Shown: positions 33,666-45,488 of the stretch, in pieces | How the letters are laid out: the number at the start of each line of letters is the position of its first letter | Position numbering within the stretch: position 1 is the stretch's first letter | NCBI GenBank assembly: GCA_015680685.1 | Contig: MNCI01002337.1 | Span: forward strand, 344,061-408,060 | From: Gnetum montanum | Taxonomy: Eukaryota; Streptophyta; Gnetopsida; Gnetales; Gnetaceae | Direction: 5' to 3' | DNA: 64,000 nucleotides | The notes under the pieces: model-generated | What the model saw: the letters and a program-made list of their open reading frames with translations, nothing else | Told to the model about the DNA's origin: nothing | Database searches by the model: none | Translations under genes and position numbers: made by a program

Positions 33666-34373
33666 ATGATTGATCAAGGAAAGTTGGTGCTGGATGAAAG
33701 CAACCCTGTCTGCCTCGAGAATCAATCCATGCATGTTTACAAAGACCCCCTCAATGCTAATAATGCAGGGTACATTATCAACACGATTGGTGTAGACGGT
33801 AATCCGACTTGCCACAATAGCCATTTGTGGTTCTTGTACCTCAATGTAGCGTAGCAACACCAATGGCAAAAGAGACACTACAACAACCATTCGTCCTTAA
33901 GGTTCCTCCTCAGACATCTTCCCCTGCATCCTTCATACTCAAACCTATAGCATCGCCTGCACTAATGCCACAAACATCATTTGTCATTAGGAGGCCAAAA
34001 CACTTAGCTGCCCCCATCCCGTAAAGCCAACATAAGATGGCCTCACAACCTTCCCATTCTAGGAAACGGGAAGAGCGTTTGATGGACGAAATGACCAAGG
34101 AAGGTACTTCCCTAGGTCCTTCCAAACCTACCCCTTCATCCTCTATGTCTATGCCCCCTTCATCACCAAAAGTTAATGCCACTACGCGTGCATGATCATC
34201 ATCACCTCATCCAAAAGGGTCTAGCCCCAAATCTGAAATCACTCCTCCTAAAGAAATTTTTTTTCTAGGATGAATGGAAGAGGAGAAGGGTGGTAAGCAA
34301 CTAGAAAGTGGAAAAAACCTTCTAAAAGCTCTTACTTAGGTCAAATAGGCTTTGAAACAAAAGAAAAAAAACC
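33666..34373 (+). pseudogene. E2 gag-pro linker
   Basis: It starts MIDQGKLVLDESNP and then VYKDPLNANN, matching E1 15354-15536. Repeats FVLKVPP, SFILKP and SFVIRRP follow. A serine/proline-rich part precedes the protease. Confidence 0.7.
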
Positions 34374-35180
34374 TTGAGCCTCTACAACCTGGTAATGACT
34401 TCCACCACACATCACGAGATGTTGGTTTGCATGTTAACATCCATACCAGTTGACAAAGACATGTTAGCAGAGGAGAAGGCAATCCATGCGATCATGCTTC
34501 CTTCCATGCTTGAAGAACCATCACCATCTCAATTGACATTCCATGATGAGTCCATTAAGGATGACCCTGAAAAAGGTCAGGTGATGATAGCACCCCTATT
34601 CATCACAATTCGAGTTGGTCAACACAAGATTTGAAGAGTACACATTGATGAAGGTGTTGCTACAATTGTCATCCATTTCCCCATAGTGGACAAATTGGGT
34701 TTTTTGGACCAAATCAAACGCACGACAACATCATGTTTGAAGTCATTCAATGGAGTGTGGGTAGTGGTGAAAGACATTGTTCACATTAACTTTGTGGCAA
34801 GGGACCAGTTCCCCACAAATGCAACATTCATTGTGGTAGAAGAGATGCTTGGGTTTAACTTGATTTTGGGAAGGTTGTGGTTAGCCTAATTCAGGGCCAT
34901 CTCCTCACCCATACATCAAGAAATCCACTTACCCTATGCAGGTAGGGAGGTGGTGATCCATGGTGATGAAGTGGCAACCCAGGTAATAAACAACGTCGAT
35001 ATGGAGCAAGGTTTAGAAGTCATAACCTCTAAGAATGAAGTGCCCATTTCCACCTAAGAAACTTGTTTGGTAGATGAGCCAACCCAAAATGCCAACTCAG
35101 AAAATGAAACTGTGTGGGCTGAATTACCTTTTCAAATAATACATAACGACATAGAAGAGTACCACAACAAAGCCTCTTAA
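34374..35180 (+). pseudogene. E2 aspartic protease
   Basis: The frame has LTSIPVDKD as in E1, an active-site candidate HIDEGVAT at about 34640 and the motif NLILGRLWLA near 34858-34887. The acidic tail contains VWAELPFQI, where E1 has SWTELPFNV. Stops at 34635 and 34888 break it. Confidence 0.8.
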
Positions 35181-35691
35181 CCTTACACATCACCAAGCCC
35201 ATGATGGGTTAGAACGTAATTACGAGGATGATCATTACTCATGTAGCGTAAAAAATCCACTACTCCTTACCCAATTAATGCTCTTTGTACATCTATTCCT
35301 TGTTTGCTTTACATTTACTCATCTATGCTAAGTGTCTAATTCATTCTTTAACCCAATCACATTACATCTATTGTTTACATTGCACCACGTCCCACTAAGG
35401 CCTAAAATTGGCAAAATTTTTCCTTACCATCATCCAATGGACCGAAATGGCCTAAAACTAACGATGGCCCAAAATGGCCTTAAACTATCATTACGGCCCG
35501 AAATGGCCTAAAACTAAAATGAGACACTCCTAACAAATTTAATACAAAAAAGGAATAAAATAAAATTAAAATAAACATAACACATAGGAAAAACTAAAAT
35601 AAGTCTCTTCGTATTCTATTTTTTCTTTCATAAATTAATAATGTTTGTAACATTTTGTGCGGAAATTCAAATAAAGTGTTCGATTACTACG
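35181..35691. repeat. Spacer with minisatellite between protease and antisense gene (E2)
   Basis: Units at about 35400-35520 share cccgaaatggcctaaaacta in several variants. This is the inverse of E1's core. The rest is AT-rich and non-coding, and probably contains the donor of the PR-RT intron. Confidence 0.6.
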
Positions 35692-36954
35692 CTATGATCC
35701 TCCACCCACTCTGTCATCCCCTACTTCATTAGGCCCTGTATTTTCATATGGGTTCTATACCACAAAGAAAATGTAGTTAGCTAAAGCTATAATAAAGACT
35801 TGAATAAAACAAACTATCACTACGCTAAAAGGTAACTAACTCGAGATGGCATTGTGTTTATTTCGGGGGGTATCTGATCCTGCTGCCAAGTGCTACAAGA
35901 TCTCCTCTTCCATGATATCAGCCCAATTCCTATCACCCAAGTCAGTGCTTGCTACAACTTTCTCCTTTTCTATGGATGTCCATCTCGGTGGTCCTAGAGA
36001 AAAGGCAGCAGCAATGGTTTCACCCGCAGGGAAGGTCACTTCCCTTTCGAGAGATTTGCTCATGGTCACCTGTTACATGAACTTGTCGTAAGCCCCAGAA
36101 GCACCAATAATGTTGAGGAATACCTTGTAGATATGTAACTTGAATGAGCCATCCCTATATTGGTTATAGTAAGTGGCACATTCTAGCTTATATATATGCT
36201 TATGGTTTTTCTATGTCTGCCCCCACTCATAAACCTTTGCACTATAGTCCTTCCATTCTTGGTTCTTCTAGGCTAATAGGTCCATTTGCATGTGTTGTTC
36301 TATTATCTCATGAGTGGCCTCATTATTGTGCCACAAGGCCATCCAATACCTTGCATAGTCAATGATGGCCATGTGTCAACTACCATCATTGGTGTCTCAG
36401 GCCAACAGGAATTTGTTCCTAGATCAGAGATCTTCCACCTTGGCGGTCAGGTTCCCCTTCTCCTTCTTAAGCCTATATACCCATTTCCAGAGGTCTTTGC
36501 TTACACACCTACATTCCCACAAGGATCATGTTGAGTACAGTGCACATTGGCTCACTTTGTCGTATACGTGATAGGGTACTTCAGTTACCTCTGCCAAAAA
36601 TGCTAGCATAGCGTCGACCTCAACCGCTTGTTTGGGGTCCCACTTGAGACGAGAGGTTGCCAACTACATATACAAGGGTAGTAGTAATAGTGGCATAGTG
36701 AAGCAACAACATTTTAAAGAGTCTAGCATAGCAATTCTGACTTACGCACTTTCAGGTCGACCTGCTTTAAGCGGTTGATCATGTCGTCGACCACCCCCTC
36801 CATGGGATGATAGTGTTGGCACATTTTAGCCATTTCATGGAACAGAGATATGGGATGATTGAGACCTTTAAAATATTTCAATATAGCTATTTTGAATGGA
36901 AAGATGTAGGTTGAAAAGGTATTGATTCCTGTCATTCATTTCCATTAGCTAAAA

Positions 36955-38650
36955 AGGATTGGATGAAAAGATGGAACGAAAGAAATAATAAATAAAAAAC
37001 AAAGGTGGAACATTGCAAAGATGGTTCAATGAAGGAAAGCGGCAGATCAAAGGTCACCTTTTTGGATTACACATGTGTGCCAGTAAGGTCAATCTCTTCA
37101 CCTTGCCATACTTGGCACCTCACCTAGAGTTTCAGATACGCTTTGCATTTGGACGCACCTCTTAATCTTGTGTGTGCCATGGCCATCTCGGTATTTGGAT
37201 CAGGGACTCATCATCATCGTGTGTGCCATATTTTGGCTCTGTCAAATCCAGAGCAAACGCAAGGATGGTAATGCTTCATTTCTCAAAAGTAGACTGAGAC
37301 TCCCATGGCGACACAAGCTTTGATCTCCTTCAGCACCATTTTGGTGTGTCAGTCCTCACTGGACGCTTCACGCATGAATTTGCTGGTTCGACCTTCCAAT
37401 GGCCACTTCGAAAGTGTTGCAAACGCAAATTATTCAAAAATGTCACAGCCAAATGCTTTGCAATTGTCAACCACAAGGTACCTTAGAGGATTTGCGTATG
37501 GTGAAACGGTGCCACTAATGTCATGTCGAGGTAGAACATGCTTTATCAGAGTGGTTCAAAGGATGGTATTGCAAAGTCTGCATTTGAAACAGATGCAGAA
37601 AACGTATCTTCCGATGCTTTGGAGGCTGCATTAGATGAAGCTCATGCCAAGGCTGCGACCACAGAAGATGAAAGGGAAAAATTACTAGATGAACTAAACA
37701 GAAGGAAACTTTCATGCTTTCCAAAGCATGCCACTGATGCCAGGAAAAGACCAAGTGAGAATCACGCATTGATCTGCCAAGAATCAGAGATCCAAAAGAA
37801 AGACAGAAAGATCACTCATAAAAAAAACATTAGCGTGATCCGATGTGCAGCCATATGACAAAATTATCAATGCCCATGGCCAAGAACCTAAGATCTCACA
37901 CTCACAAGGTAAATTGAACTTGAAACAAAAATCATTTACGGTAGCGTCAAGCAGAGGTTAGGGACAACGAAAGTCATGACCAACACGACAAAAGAAAGAG
38001 GCAGCCAAATCGTCACAAAGGATCGTAACTGTGATGTTGGGATGGATTAATCTTGCTTCTGCCATTTTTCGTAATAGCCCACCTGACAGTCCACATGTTT
38101 CAAGAGTTGCAAGAGTCGACAATAGCTGGAAAGTTGCGGTTCTTGAATTGGATAGATGGCAACTGCAAAGAAATAGTCTCCCATCAATGTTGTGAAAGAA
38201 ACAACGCATCTGCATCCAGTGGCACCGTTGCTAGTTATACACTTCACCAGGGAGACCTGCATCATTAACAGTTACATTTCTAGTGGGCGCTAGAATTGTG
38301 ATGAATGTTTGTCCACGAACATGAAGGCAACATCAACATGTTACCTCCTTCGGTTAAAATAAGCCAGAGCCAATGCCACTGCCTACGCCTGCTATTTCAA
38401 TGATGCTGTTAGAAAAAAATGGAGACAACATTGTTCTAGATGTCAAATGCAGCTGCAACCACTTGTTTTATTAATAAAATAATACAAGAAAATTAAGGAA
38501 GAAGGGATGGAAAAATAGAGGATAGAACTGTCGTAAGATCTGCATCAACGATACCCTGAGTTTCATAATGATAAGTGTTGTGCATTATGGATATGACTAA
38601 CTATAAAACAGAAAAATTAAAATAAAATTAATTAATTTAGATATGCATAG
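36955..38650. other. Unassigned insert in intron 5 of the E2 antisense gene
   Basis: This segment has no counterpart in E1's intron 5 (11793-11875). On the plus strand 37305-37634 begins MATQALISFSTILVCQSS, which looks like a serine-rich plastid transit peptide. In another frame (37538-37700) an acidic helical stretch SSDALEAALDEAHAKAA follows. On the minus strand 38047-38265 is also open. It could be a captured gene fragment or an unknown transposon. I do not recognise the gene. Confidence 0.4.
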
Positions 38651-40044
38651 TGTTAGATATACATATTGCATTGAGAAAAAGAAAAAGGATATTTTTGGGA
38701 TATTTGTGTAACTAAAAGGAGGTATTTAGTTAGTATCCATTTTATTACTTTCATGGAAATTACTAGGGCTTAATGACATTTAGTAATTAAAATACTAAAT
38801 AAAATAATTAAAATAAATTGGGGATCTTGGATTTATTTTAAAAGAGAAAAAAAGAAATAAATTATTATAGGCTATTGCTTATAATAATATTTGTAATATT
38901 TACACATGCCAATGTTAGCATGATTTTCTCCTAATTTTATGTATAAGTTACAACTTCCTAACTTGTTGGGCAAGTAAGATCTCCTAACTTGTTGGGAAAG
39001 TAAGAACTTCCTTACTTGGGAGAGAAGTTAGCTAAGATATTTTAGAATCTAACTACCTTTTGAAACCTATAAAAAAGCTTCAAGGGTTAGAATAAAGGAA
39101 GAGACACTTGGGAACACACTTGGGGGAGGACTACTAACTCTCACTTGGGATCACTCACTTTGGCTCTTGGAAGAGCATTTGTAAAGAAGAAATTGTGAAA
39201 GATGGCTTGTAAGATGATTTGCTAAAGAAACGATTTCAGCGTCTTTGTCATAGTCCTATGAGTTATGCTTATTATTTTTTTTATTTTTTTTAAATTATTT
39301 AGCTAGTGGTTTAGATAGTATCATGCTTGGCAAGTAATTTTGGGATTTTTAGATTGCTCTTATTGTTCTTGTTGCCCGATAGAAATTTCTATTAAAATTT
39401 TGCCATAGAAGCGCTTGTGTTTAAAAGCCTTAAGAGCATTTTAGTAGTAAATTTGGTTATTGTGCAACGTATAAGAACTGCTATTGAGATCGTTGTAAGA
39501 GAGCCTCTACTTGTAGTCATGCCGTTGAATGATTCAATAGTCAAGAGGGTTCAGAAAATCTTTGGTATTTTGATGGGACCAGAATAGCTTCTTTTTATCT
39601 TTAAAGTGAATCTCCGTGGTATTTCAATCAGAAATTGTCAAGTCTTTTGAAGGTTCTGTTGAATGCAATTGTTGACATCCATTATCTAGCCAAAATGGAG
39701 TCTCGTACGTGGTAGTTTACGTAGCAATTTTTTGGTAGCATAGTAGGATTGTCTTGAAGAAATTAGTTATTTGAGCTTTGGAAGTTTGAACAATTCGTAG
39801 TTATTGAATCTGGGATAGCCTTATTGTGAAGTGTTTACCAGTATCATTTTATCTTGTTTAAACATTTGAGGTCTTAACACAAATCTGCTTTCTTTTCTGT
39901 CTATTTCCATTGAATCTTGCTCTATTTCTAGTTTTCTTGTGGAACTATCTCTTTCTCTAGGGAAAATTAGAAGTAGATTTGCGGAGTTGTGCTCAAATGT
40001 TTTAACAAAATTTTATTTGTTACAAGTAGGTATTATAAGGACCA
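38651..40044. repeat. Candidate solo LTR in E2
   Basis: It starts TGTTAGATAT and ends in ACCA. The flanks are catag at 38646-38650 and catag at 40045-40049. A TATA-like cctataaaaaagc lies at about 39065, where a promoter would be expected. There is no coding potential. The end CA fits an LTR, but one 5-bp match is weak support. Confidence 0.45.
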
Positions 40045-42344
40045 CATAGACTAGGCAATTGAACAAAATAGGAACTCTCAACAACTCACAGTACTTGGCA
40101 AAGTTGGTTGAATCTCTTTAAGATAAGTCATTTGTAGTTTACACACAACACAATCTTTTCATTTTTCACAACCGCATACCACAATAGCACACAGACATAC
40201 TCACATTAACTACTGAGTCTATTTGGAGGTATCTGGGCCTTAGTGTTGCTAGAGACCAGCAAGCACCTAAATATTGTTTGAGGATACTCGTTGGTGGTCG
40301 TGTCCCAAACGGTCGCCAACAGATAGCAGGGTGGTCGCCCATCAGCACACTGTCAAATATGTAGTCAAACTCACCAGCATCCAAATGAATCCCCTCTCCT
40401 TCTAGCTGACCCAACAATGTAGTAGCATCCTTAATGCTCATGTGCCCCTTCGGCATTGAGCTACACTTCGCAAAAGGGTCATCAACAAGGGCCTCTTCTA
40501 AGTTACCAAGAGCCTCTTCCTCATTGGTTGGGCTCCTTTCTTTATCAACAGGGGCCTCATCTTCATTGGTAGAGACCTCCTCCTCACTGGCTGAGGTCCT
40601 TTCTTCTATAGCAAGGGCCCCTTCTTCACCGGCTGGGACCCCCTCCTTTATAGCCAAAGCATCCACATTTTCGCTAGTCACCCTTGTCGTAGGGGATGTT
40701 ACCTCTTCTACTCCTTCCTCTTCTTCCTTAGCTGATAAAGCGTAATTGCAGTAAGTAGATAACATCAACTTGAAGTAGTTGCTACATTGTGCTATGCTAT
40801 CTAGCATAACACAACATAGTGAACTTTTAAAAAAAACACAAACCAAAAACCAAAAATTTACCAATAAGAGGCTACACTCTACGAAGTTTGAGTCATAGCT
40901 TCTTCCCTCTTCCCTCATCTATGCGAGGAGGTTCCTTAACTGAAAGAGACCTCTTGCATTGAAATTTTTTCATCACCATCTCTACAATAATGTGTTCCTC
41001 CCTTGTCACACTGCCGGTAGTAGTAGGTGGTGTCTCTCCCAAGCTGTTCTGGGCCCGAAAGTTGCATGCCACCTGATCCTTGGTTGTCATTGAAAATGAT
41101 TCCCGGATAGCTTCCAGGGGGTCATAAAATTGAATGGTACAGAAGACTTGACAGATCCATGGTCTGGAAATCTAGCTATAATCTTGTAATACCCAGACTC
41201 CATTCTCACAGACTACCAATTACATGAAACACCACAAGTAGGCTATGAATAAAGCATGGTGCACATTGAAATGGGACTCAAGCTTCCCACGAAGCTTGAC
41301 CATTTCAGCCTGCATGCCTTTGCAAAGGTGCTTGGCCCAATTGTAATGGGTTCCCTCTTCCATGATGTCCCTCATTATCCGAGCCTGCTCAATTCCAATG
41401 ATTTTTTCTTGGGATAGCAACTTGGGGAAGGCATGAGCACAGAAGACAAGGTAAACCATTTTGGCCACCCAGAGCTTGGCTTTCTTCATATAGATCTCCT
41501 TTCGGTCCTTGGCCATCCCTAACCACTCCTTGATGTCCCCATAATTGTGTACATCTTTCTTGGATCTTTCTTCCATGTGGAGACCATTAGAAGGGACACT
41601 GAAAAGATCCACAAAAAATTGATCATTGACCTCAAACACCACATCCACACTGTGAACACATTTATGGAAGCAGTCTGCCTTTTCAAAGAAGGAGTCGATC
41701 ATGTTAACGGCCAAAAATAAGTCCATAAGCCCAACCTTCTTAAGGTTATGGACAAGCATGGTTGGGGCCCCATTGCAGAGCCAACACTAGTTCTCTTCCA
41801 CCTCTCCACACTTAAAAAAGAGGTTGGTCTCATTGCACTTGGAGGCAATCACAATCACCTCTTAGGATTTCTTTGTCACTAAAATGGTTCGTTAAAAAAA
41901 ACAAAAAACAAAAAGAGAGAGAGAGGGTTAGCAAGAAAGAAAACGTCACTCAAACATGTAACAGTGAATTCACATTTTAGCGTACTAGGTTTCAACGATG
42001 TGGGAAATGGTGGGAGATCCACCAACATGTCTTCGACGATGAGCAGCCTGAGGGATTCCCACTCCCTATCCAACCAACCTACACTTCCCATAGAATTGGG
42101 AATATCAAGTTAGATAGGTTCTGAACTCACCCCAAAATTAGCCTATTATGCTAGCATGCACATTCCTAGTGGATGAAAACTCCCGCAGGGCCATCTGTGT
42201 CAACACCAAGGCATCTGTGTCACCGTGGAGACCGCTTTTGTTAATAAAAAACCTGGTAACACACAGAAAATGCATATATACACTGTTAATACCTATGTCT
42301 AGTGTATCATGGATTACATGACAAAATACCTTCATAGAACTCAC

Positions 42345-42794
42345 CTACCGACATAATAAATGGTTCTAGGTGGGTTTTGAAAGCTTGTGCCCATGTGACA
42401 GGCAAAAAACAATGTGTTGTATAAGTGATAGCACTTATACTTAGGCATCTCCTAGATCCAAATTAAGCATCTCAAGCTTTTTGGATGCTGGTTGGAACCT
42501 TCTACTTGCTCACCCCTGATTGACCCATCAGTCAAAAACTTTAGAATTCCCTAGTTTGCCACGGGCAATAGGGTTTCTGTAATTGCAGCTGTTGTCTCCA
42601 CTGACAAGTGTGACCAAACAATCACACTAAAATTCTAGAGGAGGAACTGTAGGAAGTCTTGTGTGCCCTCCCAGAACCAAACCACTTGCCACTTCACACG
42701 TGCATGGGGAGGAGGCACATTAGCCACTAGTGCACTAAGGAAGCACAGAACTCCTACAATCTCTAGGATAATCAGGATGGGTTTTAACATGACC
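42345..42794 (-). pseudogene. Exon 2 of the E2 antisense gene: FCP1/NIF-like domain
   Basis: Acceptor ttcgttatgcag^GGTC and donor GGTAG^GTGAGT delimit exactly 450 nt, the same as E1's exon 2. Motif I is EIVG (family: D-x-N/D-G). The W-S after motif II is kept (VIVWSHL). Motif IV D-D is replaced (NTLFFACHM). NPP-R-T is kept. Three in-frame stops break it (after FLQFLL, after LLPVAN and after LIWI). Confidence 0.68.
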
Positions 42795-43870
42795 CTGCAT
42801 AACGAAGAACCAAACGTTAGCACTACTTACAAGCAAATTTTACACGTAGCATAGCATAACCCTCTCATTACATGTAGCATAGAATGATACTTTCTTTGTA
42901 GATAGCATAACATGATCCGCCCCCCCCCCCCCCCCCCCAAATCGCAAATATTTCTTTAAAAACAAAACAAAATAGAATAAAAATAATGGACAACATAGCA
43001 ACACAAGACTTGTAGCATAGCATAGGCATCAAGCCCTGCATAATGTAACAAAATTTAGATGCAAATGCATGACACGTAGCAACACTAGTAGACGAACACA
43101 ATACAATGACGCGTAACACATCACTATGACAAGCATGACAACATGGAAAACTTAACAAAAAATAGATTCAGCAACACAACAACATTGCAGATTCAACAGT
43201 GCCAATGCGACAAACTTACGATGTACTGCCATACCATAATAAAGACATTATGAAGTATAGATAGGAAATAGTTCACTATGCTATAGCCGTCCCAACCATA
43301 CTTCGGCTAGACAAGATAACCTGCATTGAACATGTGTCTCACTTGTCAAATCTTGCAGACGACCAAACCCTCTTGAGGGTGGCACACTACGCTAAGCTAT
43401 CCAGACTTGCCCAAACCCCCACAACAAGGTAGTCATAGCAATGGAAGTTAAGGTGATACTACATGCAACTATAGCATAACTTCTATATAGCCACAGTGCC
43501 CAACCAACAACAGCAGCAGCTTAACGGCCAAAACGGTAACCAAAACAATGGCAAAAGACATGGATTTCAATAATAATGATTGTTGAAGTGCAAGCAAAAA
43601 AGGTGGTGTAGTAACTTACTGGGCAGCAAGAGTCTCCTCCTGCACTTCAACGCACACTTGGGACAAGTGTCCCAAAGTGTCTTTGACTTCATCCACCTTA
43701 ACAAGCCCTCGGTGCTTATGTTCGCCTTTAGGTGCCATTGCTTTACTCACAAATGTTGCCAACTGCTATGCTATACCACTTCGCTCTCTCTTGGCACAAT
43801 CACACTATGCTTTAGATGTGGGCTCTATGCTCTAACAATGAAAATAACAAGTTTACCAGGAGTAAACCCC

Positions 43871-43878
43871 TATTTATA
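43871..43878 (-). promoter_or_regulatory. TATA box of the E2 antisense gene
   Basis: The minus strand reads CTATAAATAGG, about 130 bases before the ATG at 43738. A CCAAT-type sequence (inverted) is next to it at 43880-43885. The position parallels E1's TATA box. Confidence 0.6.
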
Positions 43879-43885
43879 GCCAATG

Positions 43886-44080
43886 TGGTGAAAAGAACTT
43901 GCCATTTTCACACCCCGAGTAATGTGGGATGCCCCATTTAGCATAGTACTTTTGTGTCGTAAACCTGCGATAGCATAACATTCCTATTTCCAAATGAGTG
44001 GGCCCAACCAAAAATTTTGTCCCATCCTAAATTAGCAACCTACCTGTACGAAGCCTACATGCCACAGTCTACAAAGACCT
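43886..44080. other. Upstream region of the E2 antisense gene
   Basis: Non-coding, with one or two gcatagtac-type motifs. Nothing else stands out. Confidence 0.4.
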
Positions 44081-44470
44081 TAAACTAGTGACATTTCACA
44101 AAGCCTACTCGTTAGCAGTCTGCAAAGACCTTAAACTAGTAACCTCTATAATGCTAACTTGTTAATGGTCCATGAAGACCTTAAACTAGTAAACTTATCT
44201 ACAAAACCTGATAATGGCCTACAAAGACCTTAAACTAGTGACATTTCGTAAAGCCTACTCATTAGCGGTCCACAAAGACCTTAAACTAGTAACCTCTACA
44301 ATGCCAACCTGTTAACTATCCACAAAGACCTTAAACTAGTAACCTTATCTACAAAACTTGATAATGGTCCACAAAGACCTTAAACTAGTAACTTTATCCA
44401 CCAACCTATTAACAATCCACAAAGACTTTAAACTAGTAGCCTTACCTTTACCCTTACAACTTATTAATGG
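44081..44470. repeat. Minisatellite with 150-bp three-unit order (E2)
   Basis: The core ttaaactagt recurs at 44080, 44131, 44181 and 44230 and onward. Unit flanks cycle through gtgacattt, gtaacctct and gtaaactta (or gtaacctta), so units of 49-51 bp form a 150-bp trimer, seen twice with a partial third. It lies between the antisense promoter and the RT exon, like E1's 8220-8370 array. Confidence 0.85.
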
Positions 44471-44617
44471 TCCACCATAACCTTAAATTGGTAACTTGTA
44501 AACTTGGCCAAATATTTGACAATCACTACATGTTTCATTATTACTTTGCAAATATTTATTATTATGCAATATAGCTACAAATAGGTATTACTTGACTAGG
44601 CTTTTTCTTATTGTGAC

Positions 44618-44619
44618 AG
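44618..44619 (+). promoter_or_regulatory. E2 putative 3' splice site of the PR-RT intron
   Basis: tttttcttattgtgacag^GTTG precedes the first coding similarity of the RT exon. E1 has the same tgacag^G at 8126-8127. Confidence 0.6.
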
Positions 44620-44980
44620 GTTGAACAAGATGGCAATGCAACATGATCTACACTCAATTTTAACCTTGATAGGTCCTCATGGCAAGCTTGCAAGATACCT
44701 GAACTTAGAGTCGATAGACTGGGATTCATTTATTGATAACACTATAGTATCCTTGGAAATGTCCCTAGATTGGCCTGAACATTTAGTTCAAGCCTTTGAC
44801 TTAGAAGTTAGGGGTGTGACCGAGGATCCTCCCATTGAAGTACCAGTAAAGATGTCCAGGGGGGAAGTAAAGACACTAAAACTAAGTTCCCTCCTAATGC
44901 AAAAGGATGTATCCAAAGTCCTTCAAGAAAACATCAAAGTATTCACATGGGCTTACAATGACATGTTGAGCTTACAATGA
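44620..44980 (+). pseudogene. E2 pol segment upstream of the RT deletion
   Basis: Open for 120 codons. It contains TLIGPHGKL, then GEVKTLKLSSLL and KVFTWAYNDM, matching E1's segment ending in SYTDM just before RT. The next codons come from a short duplicated filler, after which the second RNase H follows. Confidence 0.8.
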
Positions 44981-45480
44981 CATGCGAGGCGGTAGTGTTG
45001 TTGCCATCATTACATTCCCCTCAAGGGACATGCAACCTTTTTCTTACCACTTCACGTTCCTTTGTATAAACAATGTAGCTAAGTACGAAGGACTCCTTAG
45101 GGGCCTCTTAATAGCCTAGTAATTAAAGATTCAACATTTAGCAATGCGAGGCGATTCTCAACTTTTTGTCAATTAAATCACTAAAGTCTGCGCCTGTAAA
45201 GCTTTGCACTTATAGCCTTACTATGATTTGGCCAAAAACTTGTTAAAATAGTTCACCATGACAGACATCCAGCATGTCCCACATAGTGAGAACACCATAG
45301 CTGATGCCTTAGCTACGCTAGCATTAAACGTGCCTCCACACCTATTTGCAACCTTACTTGCTTCGATAATAGAATGCATAGACCCTATCTCCCAAGTAGT
45401 ACATGTGGCCTCCGTAAGCACTACTAACACCCAAGAGTGGTACACTAACATGAAAGCCTACCTGTAGCATGGTGAACCCC
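44981..45480 (+). pseudogene. E2 second RNase H
   Basis: RGGSVVAIITFPS joins directly after the deletion. Then VAKYEGLLRG (E1: VAEYEGLLRG), RGDSQLF and ENTIADALATLALN follow, the pattern of the extra RNase H of the Tat lineage. The first acidic residue (E1: NFDGAS) is removed by the deletion, and the second is K in place of E. Confidence 0.78.
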
Positions 45481-45488
45481 CACATGGC

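Larger units (their letters stand above)
35692..43738 (-). pseudogene. E2 antisense gene: homologue of the E1 FCP1/NIF-like gene
   Basis: Exons on the minus strand, from the ATG at 43736-43738: 43738-43620, 42794-42345, 42252 to about 41986, 41878-40862, 40731 to about 40200, 36948-36746, 36663 to about 35850 and 35754-35692. Exon 2 (450 nt) has LIILEIVGVL, PPPHARV, FLQFLL, then YNTLFFACHMGTSFQNPP. Exon 4 has VGLMDLF, IKEWLGMAKD and HYNWAKHLCKGMQAEMVKL. Exon 5 is strongly acidic (EEEEGVEEVT). Exon 7 has LKWDPKQAVEVDA, RYWMALWHNNEA and WADIMEEEIL. Each matches E1. Intron phases agree at introns 1, 2, 4 and 5. Stops and shifts occur in exons 2, 3, 4, 6 and 7. Intron 5 is enlarged by foreign sequence. 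Confidence 0.75.

Noticed and set aside
37305-37634. Intact host plastid protein gene
   Set aside because: The frame is short, continues only by frame changes, has no promoter or splice structure that I can support, and lies inside a retroelement intron.
40434-40745. Plus-strand open frame over the acidic exon of the E2 antisense gene
   Set aside because: It is the shadow of the GAG/GAA-rich exon 5. The minus strand has the homologue in E1.
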